Positions 1 to 8,328 of a stretch of DNA of 64,000 nt are shown here, piece by piece. Source of the DNA: Alicyclobacillaceae bacterium I2511 (GTDB taxonomy: Bacteria > Bacillota > Bacilli > Alicyclobacillales > Alicyclobacillaceae); contig QXHL01000009.1 of NCBI GenBank assembly GCA_003584005.1, forward strand, positions 1 through 64,000, in the 5' to 3' direction. How positions within the stretch are numbered: the stretch's first letter is position 1; every line of letters starts with the position of its first letter. Below the pieces are notes generated by a model that was given only the letters and a program-made list of their open reading frames with translations, was not told the origin of the DNA and did not search any database. The translations under genes and the position numbers were made by a program.

Positions 1-190
1 GCCGTTTCAATACCGTCAATTGAGCAGACAAATCCTTGTAGTACAGACGTTGACCATTCTGGTAGTATGCATCTGTTTTGAGACGCAGACCCCAATTATA
101 GACATAGCGAACAGAGCCAAACGTCTTAGCGAGAATTTGTTTCTGCTCTTCTGTTGGGTAAAAACGGTATCGGTAAGCTCTTTTCTTCAT
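1..190 (-). CDS. tnpB: TnpB, IS200/IS605 family RNA-guided nuclease (N-terminus, runs off window)
   Basis: Minus-strand reading frame open to the window edge, starting at an ATG at 190. The first residues, MKKRAYRYRFYPTEEQ, followed by LAKTFGSVRYVYNWGL, are the classic N-terminus of TnpB/OrfB of IS200/IS605 elements (helix-turn-helix_OrfB_IS605 region). TnpB is an omega-RNA-guided DNA nuclease that favours retention of its element; it does not itself transpose the element. Only 63 residues are inside the window, so the RuvC-like catalytic residues and the zinc finger cannot be checked. No TnpA ORF lies upstream, so this is probably a tnpB-only (IS1341-type) copy. The element's left end lies directly upstream and interrupts a DUF2164 gene. 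Confidence 0.85.
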   Translation of the reverse strand, partial: MKKRAYRYRFYPTEEQKQILAKTFGSVRYVYNWGLRLKTDAYYQNGQRLYYKDLSAQLTVLKR

Positions 191-292
191 CATATTTACA
201 TTATAGTGCATATCGTTTAAAAATTAAAGACTTTCGCCTAACGGCGAGCGCCTTATATCCCCAGCACTGAAGTGGGGGTTTTACGGCGCGTT
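191..292 (-). mobile_element. Left end of the IS200/IS605-type element with two hairpins
   Basis: Between the TnpB start and the broken DUF2164 gene lie two short foldback structures. One at 259-278 pairs CCCC/GGGG and CACT/AGTG around a small bulge. A second at 235-246 pairs CGCC with GGCG. Subterminal imperfect hairpins rather than terminal inverted repeats are characteristic of IS200/IS605 ends, where TnpA recognises them. The exact outer boundary cannot be fixed without an empty-site comparison; the point where DUF2164 homology stops suggests about 285-292. Confidence 0.6.
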
Positions 293-447
293 TGATAAAT
301 ATAGGGAGCAATATGACTTTCTATCATATCCAGCAATCCTTCAGCTACAAGGTTACCAATATTTTCAGATCGTTCGTTCTCCAAATAAGACTGTATTTGT
401 TCAACGATTTGCAGTTTGTCTTCCCTAGGTATTTTCACCACATCCAT
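253..447 (-). pseudogene. DUF2164 family protein, C-terminus replaced by IS sequence
   Basis: Short protein with the DUF2164 pattern: a KIPREDKLQIVEQIQSYLE opening, then ENIGNLVAEGLLDMI and an APYIYQ segment. Function of the family is unknown. The family match stops at APYIYQ; the last dozen codons and the stop come from the inserted IS200/IS605 left end, whose sequence reads TRRKTPTSVLGI in this frame. The protein may still be made, since only the extreme C-terminus is altered. The ATG at 447 follows a GAGGGTGG ribosome site; an upstream in-frame GTG at 459 is less likely. Confidence 0.6.
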
Positions 448-486
448 GGAGCCACCCACCCTCTATAGGTTATAGCCTTCTCCCCA

Positions 487-1218
487 TCACAACAATAACA
501 TCTCCTCATGAAGTTCCGTGTACATGAGGGCTTCCGACGAAGCAATCCTACGTCCAACGTTCAGCATCGTTTCCAAATCACCTGTGTTAGGGTACTGTTG
601 TAGAATATCCTTGCACAGTTGGTAGTGCCTGGGCTCGTGCTCGTTAGCATGGGCCGTCCAGAACGTCAAATCCAGATTCCAATCTTGATTAAACTGGGGA
701 TGTGCGAATCCTTGAGCAATCCTACCCATGACATTTCCTGCAAAAAATTCAGAACCGAATCCGACTGCTGCCATGGCTTCCAAAGGGGTAGCCTCACGAA
801 AAAAGGCTATAAACATGTGGATGGCCTTTTCAACCGCTACAGACATTGACTCCTGCGGAATTCCGTATTTGTCCAATTGAATTTTCGGGTCCACAGAACG
901 TAAAAAAGTTCGATACAACTCTTCATGAGATTTGCCAGAAACTCCACGCCCTGCCTCATCCCACAGATTGTCTGCCAGTGGAACCCACCAAGTACCCATG
1001 GGCTCCATGGCGGCGATGGCCGCACCCAACACACGCGGAAAGTGGCGACTGTAGTAGCTGTACTGAATGGCAAAATGGCGAATTTGCTGCATCGAGTATC
1101 GGCCCTCTGTGAGGGAAACAAAAAAGGGCCCCGCAAAAAACTCCTGTTCTACCCATTGACTCATTAGCCACTCTACTGTTTTCAAATCAGTGATTGGAGA
1201 AGAAATAAAAGAACTCAT
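487..1218 (-). CDS. Haem-oxygenase-fold (TenA/PqqC-like) iron-containing redox enzyme
   Basis: About 243 residues, all-helical, related to the TenA/PqqC/CADD superfamily now called haem-oxygenase-like diiron oxidases. Visible signatures are an NLWDEAGRG..SHEELYRTFL segment, GFGSEFFAGNVMGRIAQG in the middle, and a late AHANEHEPRHYQL helix; these supply the Glu/His/Asp ligands typical of the metal-binding members. TenA-type thiaminases instead carry a catalytic Cys, which I do not see in the usual place. The substrate is unknown; family members act in p-aminobenzoate synthesis, PQQ synthesis, alkene formation or N-oxygenation. The ATG at 1218 is preferred because GAGGTG precedes it; the GTG at 1227 is an alternative. 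No neighbour suggests a pathway. Confidence 0.65.
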   Translation of the reverse strand: MSSFISSPITDLKTVEWLMSQWVEQEFFAGPFFVSLTEGRYSMQQIRHFAIQYSYYSRHFPRVLGAAIAAMEPMGTWWVPLADNLWDEAGRGVSGKSHEELYRTFLRSVDPKIQLDKYGIPQESMSVAVEKAIHMFIAFFREATPLEAMAAVGFGSEFFAGNVMGRIAQGFAHPQFNQDWNLDLTFWTAHANEHEPRHYQLCKDILQQYPNTGDLETMLNVGRRIASSEALMYTELHEEMLLL

Positions 1219-1339
1219 CAGGTTCACCTCACACTTTGGATTGTGAAAGTTATGAACACACTATCACTTTATACTTCACTCGAAAGACTACAGAACAAGT
1301 CTCGTCGCGTAAAGATAAATTTTGAAATCCGGATTCCGG

Positions 1340-2629
1340 TCAGACAGGCCTCCCCCGCCGCTTTGGGATGAGCAGGGTACCCACTACGCCGACAAAAGAA
1401 AAAAAGGCTGGCACAGCAAAAGCCAAGGTATACGCGTGCCCCACATCGGTTCCAACGGGGGAACCACCGCCGCCCGCCTGCAACAAAACACCAAACAACA
1501 CAGGCAACAAAACGGCACTAAGAAAGCCCCCAGTATTCGCAAATCCGGAGGTCACCCCCGCCCGCTGTGTCGGAACGCCATCGCGAATCACCGCAAAGGT
1601 TAAGAGGGCTCCACCTGCACCAAATCCAGTCACTGCCATCACCAACAGCCCGGCCCAATGCGAGGGCTGGCCTACCCAGACAAGGACACTTAACCAGGCC
1701 AAGGTAGAGGCAGTTTGTAACGTGAAATAAATCAGTTTGCGTTGACCGAACCTATCGGACAGTGCACCCACAATCGGTGCAGACACCAACGAACTGACCG
1801 CACCCACCAGTGTAAACACCGTCGCACCTGCGCGGGAAACGCCATAGATAGTCATAAAAAAGGGCACCGCCCACAGACTGATAAATCCCGTATAGGTCCC
1901 CACCGCGCCAAAGTGACAGGCAAAAGTGGCCCACGATAATCGATCTCTCACCACGAGGCGCAGCATTGTCCACACGGGCACCCGCTGCACACGAACGGAA
2001 CTCCTGTGTGCTGGTGGACGGCGAGCCCGCAATCCCAAGAACGGGACACCAAGAAACACCAGGGTATTCAGCACGGCCACCGCGATCGTGATGGCCCCTA
2101 AATCCAAAAACGGAGTGGCCCAATCAGATACAGAGACCCATGTCGCCAAAGGAACCGTCGCCAGCAGTCCCCCCACATTTCCCGCCGTACTGACAATTCC
2201 CAACATAGAACCAAACATTTCCGTGGAAAACCAGCGACTTAAAATAAGCACGATGTTCACCCATATCAGGGCATCCCCCAACCCGACCAAGGCCCTTCCT
2301 GTGAGCAACTCAGTCAAGCTGTGTGCAGAGCCAAACACGATGGCTCCCACCCCGTCAATGACCACACCTGCCACAAACAGTTTTTCCGGCCCCAAGCGGT
2401 CCCCAAACAGACCCACAGGAATTTGTAAAACCATGTAAAGAAAGAACTGAATGCTGGCCACCGTACCCAGAACAGCCGCTGTGATGTGAAATTGGGCCTG
2501 CAACTGGTTTCCAACCACACCCGGCGCAGTGCGCTGCATAAATGCCAGCAAATATGAAAAAGACACCAGCGCAATCACCCACAGGCTAGGGTTGGCCAAC
2601 ATTCTCTGTAAACGTCGTAATACTGCCAT
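1340..2629 (-). CDS. MFS transporter
   Basis: About 429 residues with twelve hydrophobic segments and the MFS loop motif after TM2 (PVGLFGDRLGPEKLF, a variant of GxxxDRxGRR). A basic loop (GLRARRPPAHRSS) separates the two six-helix halves, and the second half has its own loop motif (GALSDRFGQRKLIYF). Closest in style to nitrate/nitrite- or oxalate/formate-like MFS carriers; the substrate cannot be told. The ATG at 2629 has AGGGA five bases upstream; ATGs at 2644 and 2635 are alternatives. It stands alone, tail-to-head with the oxidase gene and divergent from korAB. Confidence 0.75.
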   Translation of the reverse strand: MAVLRRLQRMLANPSLWVIALVSFSYLLAFMQRTAPGVVGNQLQAQFHITAAVLGTVASIQFFLYMVLQIPVGLFGDRLGPEKLFVAGVVIDGVGAIVFGSAHSLTELLTGRALVGLGDALIWVNIVLILSRWFSTEMFGSMLGIVSTAGNVGGLLATVPLATWVSVSDWATPFLDLGAITIAVAVLNTLVFLGVPFLGLRARRPPAHRSSVRVQRVPVWTMLRLVVRDRLSWATFACHFGAVGTYTGFISLWAVPFFMTIYGVSRAGATVFTLVGAVSSLVSAPIVGALSDRFGQRKLIYFTLQTASTLAWLSVLVWVGQPSHWAGLLVMAVTGFGAGGALLTFAVIRDGVPTQRAGVTSGFANTGGFLSAVLLPVLFGVLLQAGGGGSPVGTDVGHAYTLAFAVPAFFSFVGVVGTLLIPKRRGRPV

Positions 2630-2876
2630 TTTCATCCCTGCCATTTCGAAAATACACAAGACTTATCATCGGCCCCCAAGAAGGAAGATGTCAAGACACC
2701 CTAGTGTGTTTCCTTGTAGACACATGAACTTTCAAGTAAATATTTTTCTAGCATTTCTTAACAATTGGAAAAGAAGTCTGAAATTCAAACTATGGGGTAG
2801 GCAAAGTAGTAATCAAGGGGTAAAGTTAAGACGGTAGAACGAGGGTTCGCATTTGAGATAATGCGAACTGTCCAAC

Positions 2877-2916
2877 CCACTTTTCAGCTTGGTTCACCAC
2901 TTTTCGGCTTGGTTCA
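2877..2916. repeat. Two tandem 20-bp repeats upstream of korA
   Basis: Two adjacent 20-base units differing at one position (CCACTTTTCAGCTTGGTTCA, then the same with G for A). Multiple short repeats containing CACTTTTC..C..GGTTCA resemble the internal repeats at IS21-family ends, so this may be an IS scar. It may alternatively be a duplicated regulator site for korAB, 42-81 bases before the start codon. The rest of the 329-base gap between the MFS gene and korA holds no other structure I recognise. Confidence 0.5.
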
Positions 2917-2958
2917 CAACGGGTTTCTACTTGGGCGCTCAAGGGAGGCAGAATACGG

Positions 2959-4695
2959 ATGTTAGCTTGGAAAATTGGTGGAGATCAAGGCGAAGGAATT
3001 GACTCCACTGGAGATGTATTGGCTAGGGTAGCCAATCACATGGGCTACTATGTTTACGGTTACAAGCACTTTTCGTCCCGTATTAAAGGAGGACACACCA
3101 ATTACAAAGTGCGCATTGCCACCACAAGGGTGGAAGCGACGACGCGCCATACCGATATTTTAGTGGCTTTGAATCAGGAAACGATTCATCGAAACTTTCA
3201 TGAATTAGAAAATGGTCTTTTGCTAGCAGACAGCGCCTTTAAACCGGTATTGCCGGAAAGCGCTTCGGCACATTTGTTAACCTTGCCTTTAACCGAAATG
3301 GCTAAAAGCATCGGATCGGTCATGATGAGAAACATGGTGGCCGTCGGAGCCTCAGCGGCCTTGTTACAGATGCCAGTTGCGCCCTTCATTGATTATGTCA
3401 CTGCCAAGTTCGAGAAAAAGGGTGAAGCTATCGTCGCGGCGAATCGCAAGGCGGTTGAAATAGGCTATCAACGCATTGTGGACGAATATGCCGCATTGCT
3501 GACCTTTAAACTGGAAGAACCCGTGCCTGGAGATCGCTTGGTGATTTCCGGCAGCGATGCCATCGCGTTGGGAGCCATTGCCGGTGGATGCCGACTGCTG
3601 TGTGGATACCCAATCACCCCGGCCACTGAGATTATGGAATCTCTCGCCAAATGGTTCCCATTGGTGGGCGGTGCTGTCGTGCAAATGGAAGACGAACTGG
3701 GTTCCATCACCGCCGTGATTGGGGCTGGCTTTGCCGGAGCCAGAGCGATGACCTCCACTTCTGGCCCTGGCATCTCTTTGATGCAGGAAGCCATTGGACT
3801 GGCCTCTGTGACTGAGATCCCTGCCGTCATCGTCGATACCCAACGTGGCGGACCCAGCACCGGCATGCCCACCAAGCAAGAACAGTCCGACCTGTTGGCA
3901 TTGCTCAACGGGGGCCATGGGGATACGCTTCGCGTGGTGTTAACTCCGGGATCGGTCGAGGAATCCTTCGAAGACGCAGCGGAAGCTTTCAATTTGGCTG
4001 AACAATTTCAAACCCCTGTCCTCATTGCCACTGATTTATCGCTCTCTTTATGGCAGCAAAGTGTGGAACGCTCCAGGTTAAAGGCTTCGGCGCAACCCAT
4101 CCGTCATAGCGCTACCTTCTCTCAAGAAGACCTTTTAGCGCTGGGAGAAAGTGCATTTCAACGCTACCGTCTGACCGACAATGGCGTTTCTCCTCGTTCC
4201 TTGCCGGGAGAAATCAATGGTCAATATTTGGCCACAGGGGTAGAACACGGTCCGAGTGGAAAGGTTTCGGAAGATCCAGTCAATCGCATCCAAATGATGG
4301 ATAAGCGCCTCTCAAAACTTGAAGGCATTCATCAAATGCGGGATGGTTTCAAATATGAGGGGCCGATGGAACCTGTGCTCATCTTGGTGGGCATTGGTTC
4401 CACCGTGGGCATTCTCCGCGAGGCGGCCACCCATTTGCCAGCCAAAGTGGGTGTGGCGTGGTTTCGAACCTTGTCCCCGTTCCCCACAGAACGTGTGCAA
4501 TCCGTCCTGGCCCCGGCCCGGCACATTTTGGTCGTGGAGCAAAATGCCTTAGGCCAGATTCGCCAGCTCATGACCATCCATGGAATTGCAGATTCACGTT
4601 TTGACAGCTACTTAAAATATGACGGAGTCCCCTTCTTACCGGAAGAAGTAGTGGACCGTGCTACGCCCCTGCTGAACACCCTGGAGGTGCATTGA
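2959..4695 (+). CDS. korA: 2-oxoglutarate (2-oxoacid):ferredoxin oxidoreductase, alpha (fused gamma-alpha) subunit
   Basis: 578 residues. The first ~190 form the gamma domain (AWKIGGDQGEGIDSTG, HFSSRIKGGHTNYKVR), the rest the alpha domain with the GCRLLCGYPITPATEIME pyrimidine-domain signature near residue 215 and TSTSGPGISLMQEAIGLA near 265. With KorB it performs CoA-dependent oxidative decarboxylation of a 2-oxoacid, most often 2-oxoglutarate, passing electrons to ferredoxin in the cytoplasm. Fused gamma-alpha KorA plus separate KorB is the usual two-subunit form in aerobic Bacillota, Actinobacteria and Sulfolobales. GGAGG stands upstream of the ATG. korB follows after one base, so the two are translationally coupled. 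Confidence 0.93.
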   Translation: MLAWKIGGDQGEGIDSTGDVLARVANHMGYYVYGYKHFSSRIKGGHTNYKVRIATTRVEATTRHTDILVALNQETIHRNFHELENGLLLADSAFKPVLPESASAHLLTLPLTEMAKSIGSVMMRNMVAVGASAALLQMPVAPFIDYVTAKFEKKGEAIVAANRKAVEIGYQRIVDEYAALLTFKLEEPVPGDRLVISGSDAIALGAIAGGCRLLCGYPITPATEIMESLAKWFPLVGGAVVQMEDELGSITAVIGAGFAGARAMTSTSGPGISLMQEAIGLASVTEIPAVIVDTQRGGPSTGMPTKQEQSDLLALLNGGHGDTLRVVLTPGSVEESFEDAAEAFNLAEQFQTPVLIATDLSLSLWQQSVERSRLKASAQPIRHSATFSQEDLLALGESAFQRYRLTDNGVSPRSLPGEINGQYLATGVEHGPSGKVSEDPVNRIQMMDKRLSKLEGIHQMRDGFKYEGPMEPVLILVGIGSTVGILREAATHLPAKVGVAWFRTLSPFPTERVQSVLAPARHILVVEQNALGQIRQLMTIHGIADSRFDSYLKYDGVPFLPEEVVDRATPLLNTLEVH

Positions 4696-4696
4696 G

Positions 4697-5560
4697 ATGG
4701 CGACACTGCAAGATTTCCGCACGAACGAAAATGCTTGGTGGTGTCCAGGGTGTGGTGACTTTGGCGTCTTGGCGGCCATGCAGAAGGCGTTGGTGGCAGT
4801 TCACGCCAATCCCGCAACGACGGCCATTGTGGCCGGTATCGGATGCTCTGGGAAAATCGGCAACTATATCAATTCCTACAATCTTCATGTCACACATGGT
4901 CGCACCTTGCCTGCAGCGTTAGGGATTAAATTGGCCAATCGCGACTTAATGGTTCTAGTTGCCGGGGGGGATGGCGACGGCTACGCTATTGGCATGGGCC
5001 ATTTCATGCACTCGTTGCGGCGTAATGTGAATATCACCTATGTGGTTATGGATAACCATGTCTATGGCTTGACGAAAGGCCAAACCTCACCGACATCAGA
5101 GGAAGGATTTAAGACCAAGACCACACCCCAGGGAAGTATCGAGCGACCCATTCACCCGTTGATGCTAGCCGTCTCTGCCGGAGGCACTTTTGTCGCCCAG
5201 GGTTTTTCAAGTTGGCAACCGCAATTGGCCTCGTTGATTCAAAAGGGCATTGAACATCCTGGATTTTCGCTCATCAACGTGATTTCACCGTGTGTAACCT
5301 ACAACAAAGTAAACACTTATGACTGGTACAAGAAAAATCTGCAAAACTTAGACGACGACCCCACCTATCAACCCACAGATAGGTCTCGGGCCTTGACACG
5401 GCTGCATGAGAGCGATGAAATGGTGACTGGTTTAATCTATCAAGAAGCGTCGACGCCTTATGAAGCATTAATTCCCGGATTCAGGGAAACTCCATTGGTA
5501 CACCAAGACCTCACTGTGGATGAAACAACTTGGAACAAAATCCTGTCCACATTGGAATAG
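4697..5560 (+). CDS. korB: 2-oxoglutarate (2-oxoacid):ferredoxin oxidoreductase, beta subunit
   Basis: 287 residues. Binds thiamine diphosphate and a 4Fe-4S cluster. The cluster cysteines lie in WWCPGCGDFGV near the N-terminus and GIGCSGKIGNY; the ThDP/Mg motif is GGDGDGYAIGMGH, and NHVYGLTKGQ is also conserved. A late CVTYN provides the fourth cysteine. Length is normal. It is the second gene of the two-gene korAB operon. A half copy of a mobile palindromic repeat lies 50 bases downstream. Confidence 0.93.
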   Translation: MATLQDFRTNENAWWCPGCGDFGVLAAMQKALVAVHANPATTAIVAGIGCSGKIGNYINSYNLHVTHGRTLPAALGIKLANRDLMVLVAGGDGDGYAIGMGHFMHSLRRNVNITYVVMDNHVYGLTKGQTSPTSEEGFKTKTTPQGSIERPIHPLMLAVSAGGTFVAQGFSSWQPQLASLIQKGIEHPGFSLINVISPCVTYNKVNTYDWYKKNLQNLDDDPTYQPTDRSRALTRLHESDEMVTGLIYQEASTPYEALIPGFRETPLVHQDLTVDETTWNKILSTLE

Positions 5561-5612
5561 GTACGTGAGGGAGCATTTTGGGCGACGACGCAGCAATGCG
5601 CCGGGGAGTTCT

Positions 5613-5635
5613 GACCCCTTTCCGGACAACCTCTA
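5613..5635. repeat. Half copy of the GTCCGGAAAGGGGTC palindromic repeat
   Basis: GACCCCTTTCCGGACAACC followed by TCTA. The 15-base core is identical, as reverse complement, to the arms of the palindromes at 13456-13507 and 61720-61765. Only one arm is present here, in the gap downstream of korB, as expected of a decayed MITE-like insertion or a solo IS end. Confidence 0.6.
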
Positions 5636-5678
5636 AAAATTACACCACCGCCAATATTTCTGTGCAAAGCTTCGTCCG

Positions 5679-5724
5679 GCGCAAGAATTGACACCCTGCA
5701 TCCTACGGGAGTCAATTCTTGCGC
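5679..5724. repeat. 14-bp perfect inverted repeat with 18-base loop
   Basis: GCGCAAGAATTGAC at 5679-5692 pairs perfectly with GTCAATTCTTGCGC at 5711-5724. It lies between the convergent korB and DUF1648 genes. It could halt transcription from either side but has no T-run, so an insertion footprint or RNA processing hairpin is equally possible. Confidence 0.5.
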
Positions 5725-5793
5725 TCCCACCATTGCTCCGTTCCCACCATTGCCCTTCAATCTGCCTAACCTGCCAGACCCATAAAGCCACCG

Positions 5794-6963
5794 TCACCCA
5801 CCATGCCCCAGCAAAAAAGGGATCCCACTGATGAAGACAATAAGGAGCAACAACGCCAGCCAGACCAGCGGATGGCCAAAATTCACAGTCCAGCCAATAC
5901 CAAAACGTTTAGGAACAAACCAAGCCGGGTCTTGGCGATTAAAGTATACCAGGCCCCCCCGCCAAAACCGATCATCATCTCGAGCAACGACTGGGTGGTC
6001 CTGCCCAGGATTAAGGCCCTGGCTGATCGAGCTAAAATTGTCGCTTTTCTCTAAATTTCTTCTTCCATCTCGTTGTTTTCCATCACCAGTCCGAACCGCC
6101 AAGCGACTGCCATTCTGGCCGCTCCATACGGCCGCCCCGGCCAAAACAGCCGCTCCCAGCAAAGGACCCCAAAGTACGAGGTTTGAGACATGACCCAGCA
6201 ATCCCCAGGAAGTGAAACACGAGGCAGTGAGCCCGAGGTCCATCAGCGTGACGGCCACCCCCATCGCCCGTCCCATGATTTGGCGAAACACCCGCTGTTG
6301 CGCCACGGAAACCGCGAAACGATTGGGATCCGTTCGCTGTACGGATCGTGCAATCCAGATGCTGATGGCCCAAAACAGGGCACTTGTCGCCAGTTCAATA
6401 TACAAAGGCAGAAAGGCGTGTAGAGGGGTCTTCGTCAGCCAAGCGTCCGGCTGTCCCGTGGCTCCGAAGTGAATGGCAAGCTGTGGCGGCATGCGCGGGT
6501 ATTGGTACAGACCCACCAATCCAGTGGCCACCAAGAGGACAAACGAAGGCATCAACCACAGCCAAGGCACACGTGGTGGCCGCATGCGCAAGTCGGTATC
6601 GGCCACCACCGCTTGGGATAACCCCACGTACCACTGTTCATCGACCTTCGCGCACATGATTCGTTGCCTGGCCAAGACATAGTTCACTGTCAGGACTCCC
6701 ACCAGTCCAAGGGTGCCTCCTTCAGCCACTGCGGGCCAAGCAAGCAAATGCGAAAATATTGCCATCCCCGCAACCAGGACAGCGGCCATACCCACAATGC
6801 CCCAACGATACTGGCGGATGGCCGCGTGTACCACCGGGTGAGACTGTTTATCCACTGGAATGCGCACACCCAAGGTCAGGGTAGGTTCCGTTAAGCTGGG
6901 CATCCACCAAGAAAATCCCAATATTAACAACCACAAAACAATCAGTATCCCATTTATACCCAC
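5794..6963 (-). CDS. DUF1648/DUF5808 domain integral membrane protein
   Basis: 389 residues, strongly hydrophobic. The DUF1648 signature appears around residue 185 (YPRMPPQLAIHFGATGQPD). The C-terminal part has the DUF5808 pattern (DDDRFWRGGLVYFNRQDP, then FVPKRFGIGWTVNFGHP). Such proteins are usually co-encoded with a YtrA-type GntR regulator, exactly as here; in Bacillus relatives they belong to SdpI-like immunity or envelope-stress modules, but no function is proven for this type. The start is a GTG at 6963 with GGAGG fourteen bases upstream, seven bases after the regulator's stop. Confidence 0.75.
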   Translation of the reverse strand: MGINGILIVLWLLILGFSWWMPSLTEPTLTLGVRIPVDKQSHPVVHAAIRQYRWGIVGMAAVLVAGMAIFSHLLAWPAVAEGGTLGLVGVLTVNYVLARQRIMCAKVDEQWYVGLSQAVVADTDLRMRPPRVPWLWLMPSFVLLVATGLVGLYQYPRMPPQLAIHFGATGQPDAWLTKTPLHAFLPLYIELATSALFWAISIWIARSVQRTDPNRFAVSVAQQRVFRQIMGRAMGVAVTLMDLGLTASCFTSWGLLGHVSNLVLWGPLLGAAVLAGAAVWSGQNGSRLAVRTGDGKQRDGRRNLEKSDNFSSISQGLNPGQDHPVVARDDDRFWRGGLVYFNRQDPAWFVPKRFGIGWTVNFGHPLVWLALLLLIVFISGIPFLLGHGG

Positions 6964-6969
6964 GATGAC

Positions 6970-7371
6970 TCAAACCTCCGCACCGGACCGCCCGGTGTCT
7001 ACCGGCACAAAGTCCGCCAAAATTGCCTGTACAGTCTGCGTGATGGTCTCCCTAGACATACCCTGTGTCCAGGCTTCTGCCAATCGAATGCGCAAGTTTT
7101 GCTGCCAGAGGCCCAAGTCCTTACCGGGCGAACGAGGCTGTGCCACAACTGCACCAATCCGTCGATTCAGATGAATGTAACCCTCCTGTTCCAACATTTC
7201 GTAACCCTTGTGCACAGTGTGCAAATTAATCGACAAGTCTGCCGCCAAAGCCCGAATTGGAGGCAACCCGTCCCCTGGGGAAAGATTGCCGTAAGCCAGG
7301 GCAAGAATGACTTGATTGCGAATCTGTTGGTACAAGGAATCTCCCTCGGCAATCTCCAGCACAAACCGCAT
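6970..7371 (-). CDS. GntR-family transcriptional regulator, YtrA type
   Basis: 133 residues: a winged helix-turn-helix GntR domain (SLYQQIRNQVILALAYGNL, LPPIRALAADLSINLHTV) with a short C-terminal tail and no large effector domain, as in YtrA. Such regulators repress their own transporter or membrane-protein operon. It is the first gene of a two-gene unit with the DUF1648 protein. The ATG at 7371 has GAGGGAGGAA just upstream; the longer open frame to 7464 lacks a ribosome site. Confidence 0.85.
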   Translation of the reverse strand: MRFVLEIAEGDSLYQQIRNQVILALAYGNLSPGDGLPPIRALAADLSINLHTVHKGYEMLEQEGYIHLNRRIGAVVAQPRSPGKDLGLWQQNLRIRLAEAWTQGMSRETITQTVQAILADFVPVDTGRSGAEV

Positions 7372-7503
7372 CCGTATTCCTCCCTCACATACATTCAACT
7401 GTTCTATAACTACTATAACATATAACACAATAAAAAATAAAGCTGTATCAGCTGTTGGAATCAAATTTTCATTTATATTTTATCTCTTAATTAGGGTTCT
7501 ATT

Positions 7504-8250
7504 TTAAAGTAGGGGAATCAGCATCTGTACGGCAACCCCAATCAATAAGAGACCGTAAAACCACTTGATCCAAATAGGTTTTGCTCGATTGGCCATGAAC
7601 CAAGAACCCAGTAGTGAAGCCACAATCACGGATAGAACTGTCACCATCATCAATCCTGCGTGGATAGACATGTGGGCCGTATGCGCTAAAAATCCAGATA
7701 AACTAGAAAAAGTGACAATGTAGGCCGTTGTAGCCGCAGCTTCTTTCGTTTTATAGCCAATCCACATCAGCATGGGCCCAATGATAAAGCCCCCAGCAAG
7801 TCCCAACATGCCCCCGATAAACCCAGCCAAGCCAGCCACGATACTACCAATGATGGCCCGTTTAATAACCGACAAAGTCATCTCCTTGTCTGGACGATTC
7901 GCTGCCCAAAGAGTCCGAATGGCTGCAAACAAAACCATGATGGAAAACAAAATCAGCAACAAGCGATTAGGAACGTCACGGGCCAACAGCGCGCCAATGG
8001 GTGCCATGATGAGGGCACTCAGGGCCATTGGTAAACCACCCTTCCAATCTACTAGATGCTTACGACCATACGGGATAAGGGCAATCAGAGTGGTCAAACC
8101 ATTGAGTAGCAGTGCCAATGGAATGACCACATCTTTTAAACCCAACCCCAACCAGTGAAAGATTGGCACATATAACATGCCCCCACCCAGTCCAAGCATC
8201 GAGAAAACAAAAGATACGATAAAAATTAAACTCCCAGACTCGATTAACAC
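7504..8250 (-). CDS. TSUP family (TauE/SafE) sulfite/anion exporter
   Basis: About 248 residues, eight predicted membrane helices in two repeats. The glycine-rich SMLGLGGGMLYVPIF in the first helix and GFIGGMLGLAGGFIIGPML in the middle are the duplicated TSUP signature. Family members export sulfite, sulfoacetate or other organosulfur anions; the specific substrate is unknown. The GTG at 8250 with GGGGGA seven bases upstream is preferred over a TTG at 8310 that has no ribosome site. Confidence 0.8.
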   Translation of the reverse strand: MLIESGSLIFIVSFVFSMLGLGGGMLYVPIFHWLGLGLKDVVIPLALLLNGLTTLIALIPYGRKHLVDWKGGLPMALSALIMAPIGALLARDVPNRLLLILFSIMVLFAAIRTLWAANRPDKEMTLSVIKRAIIGSIVAGLAGFIGGMLGLAGGFIIGPMLMWIGYKTKEAAATTAYIVTFSSLSGFLAHTAHMSIHAGLMMVTVLSVIVASLLGSWFMANRAKPIWIKWFYGLLLIGVAVQMLIPLL

Positions 8251-8328
8251 GAATATTCCCCCGCTTTCCGACCCTTCATAGTACCCTGTTAGAAGTTGCT
8301 CAAATCTCAAATAGCGTCCAAGTGAAAT

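Noticed and set aside
20-220. 66-codon plus-strand ORF
   Set aside because: It is antisense to the TnpB N-terminus, which has a clear family match; no ribosome site.
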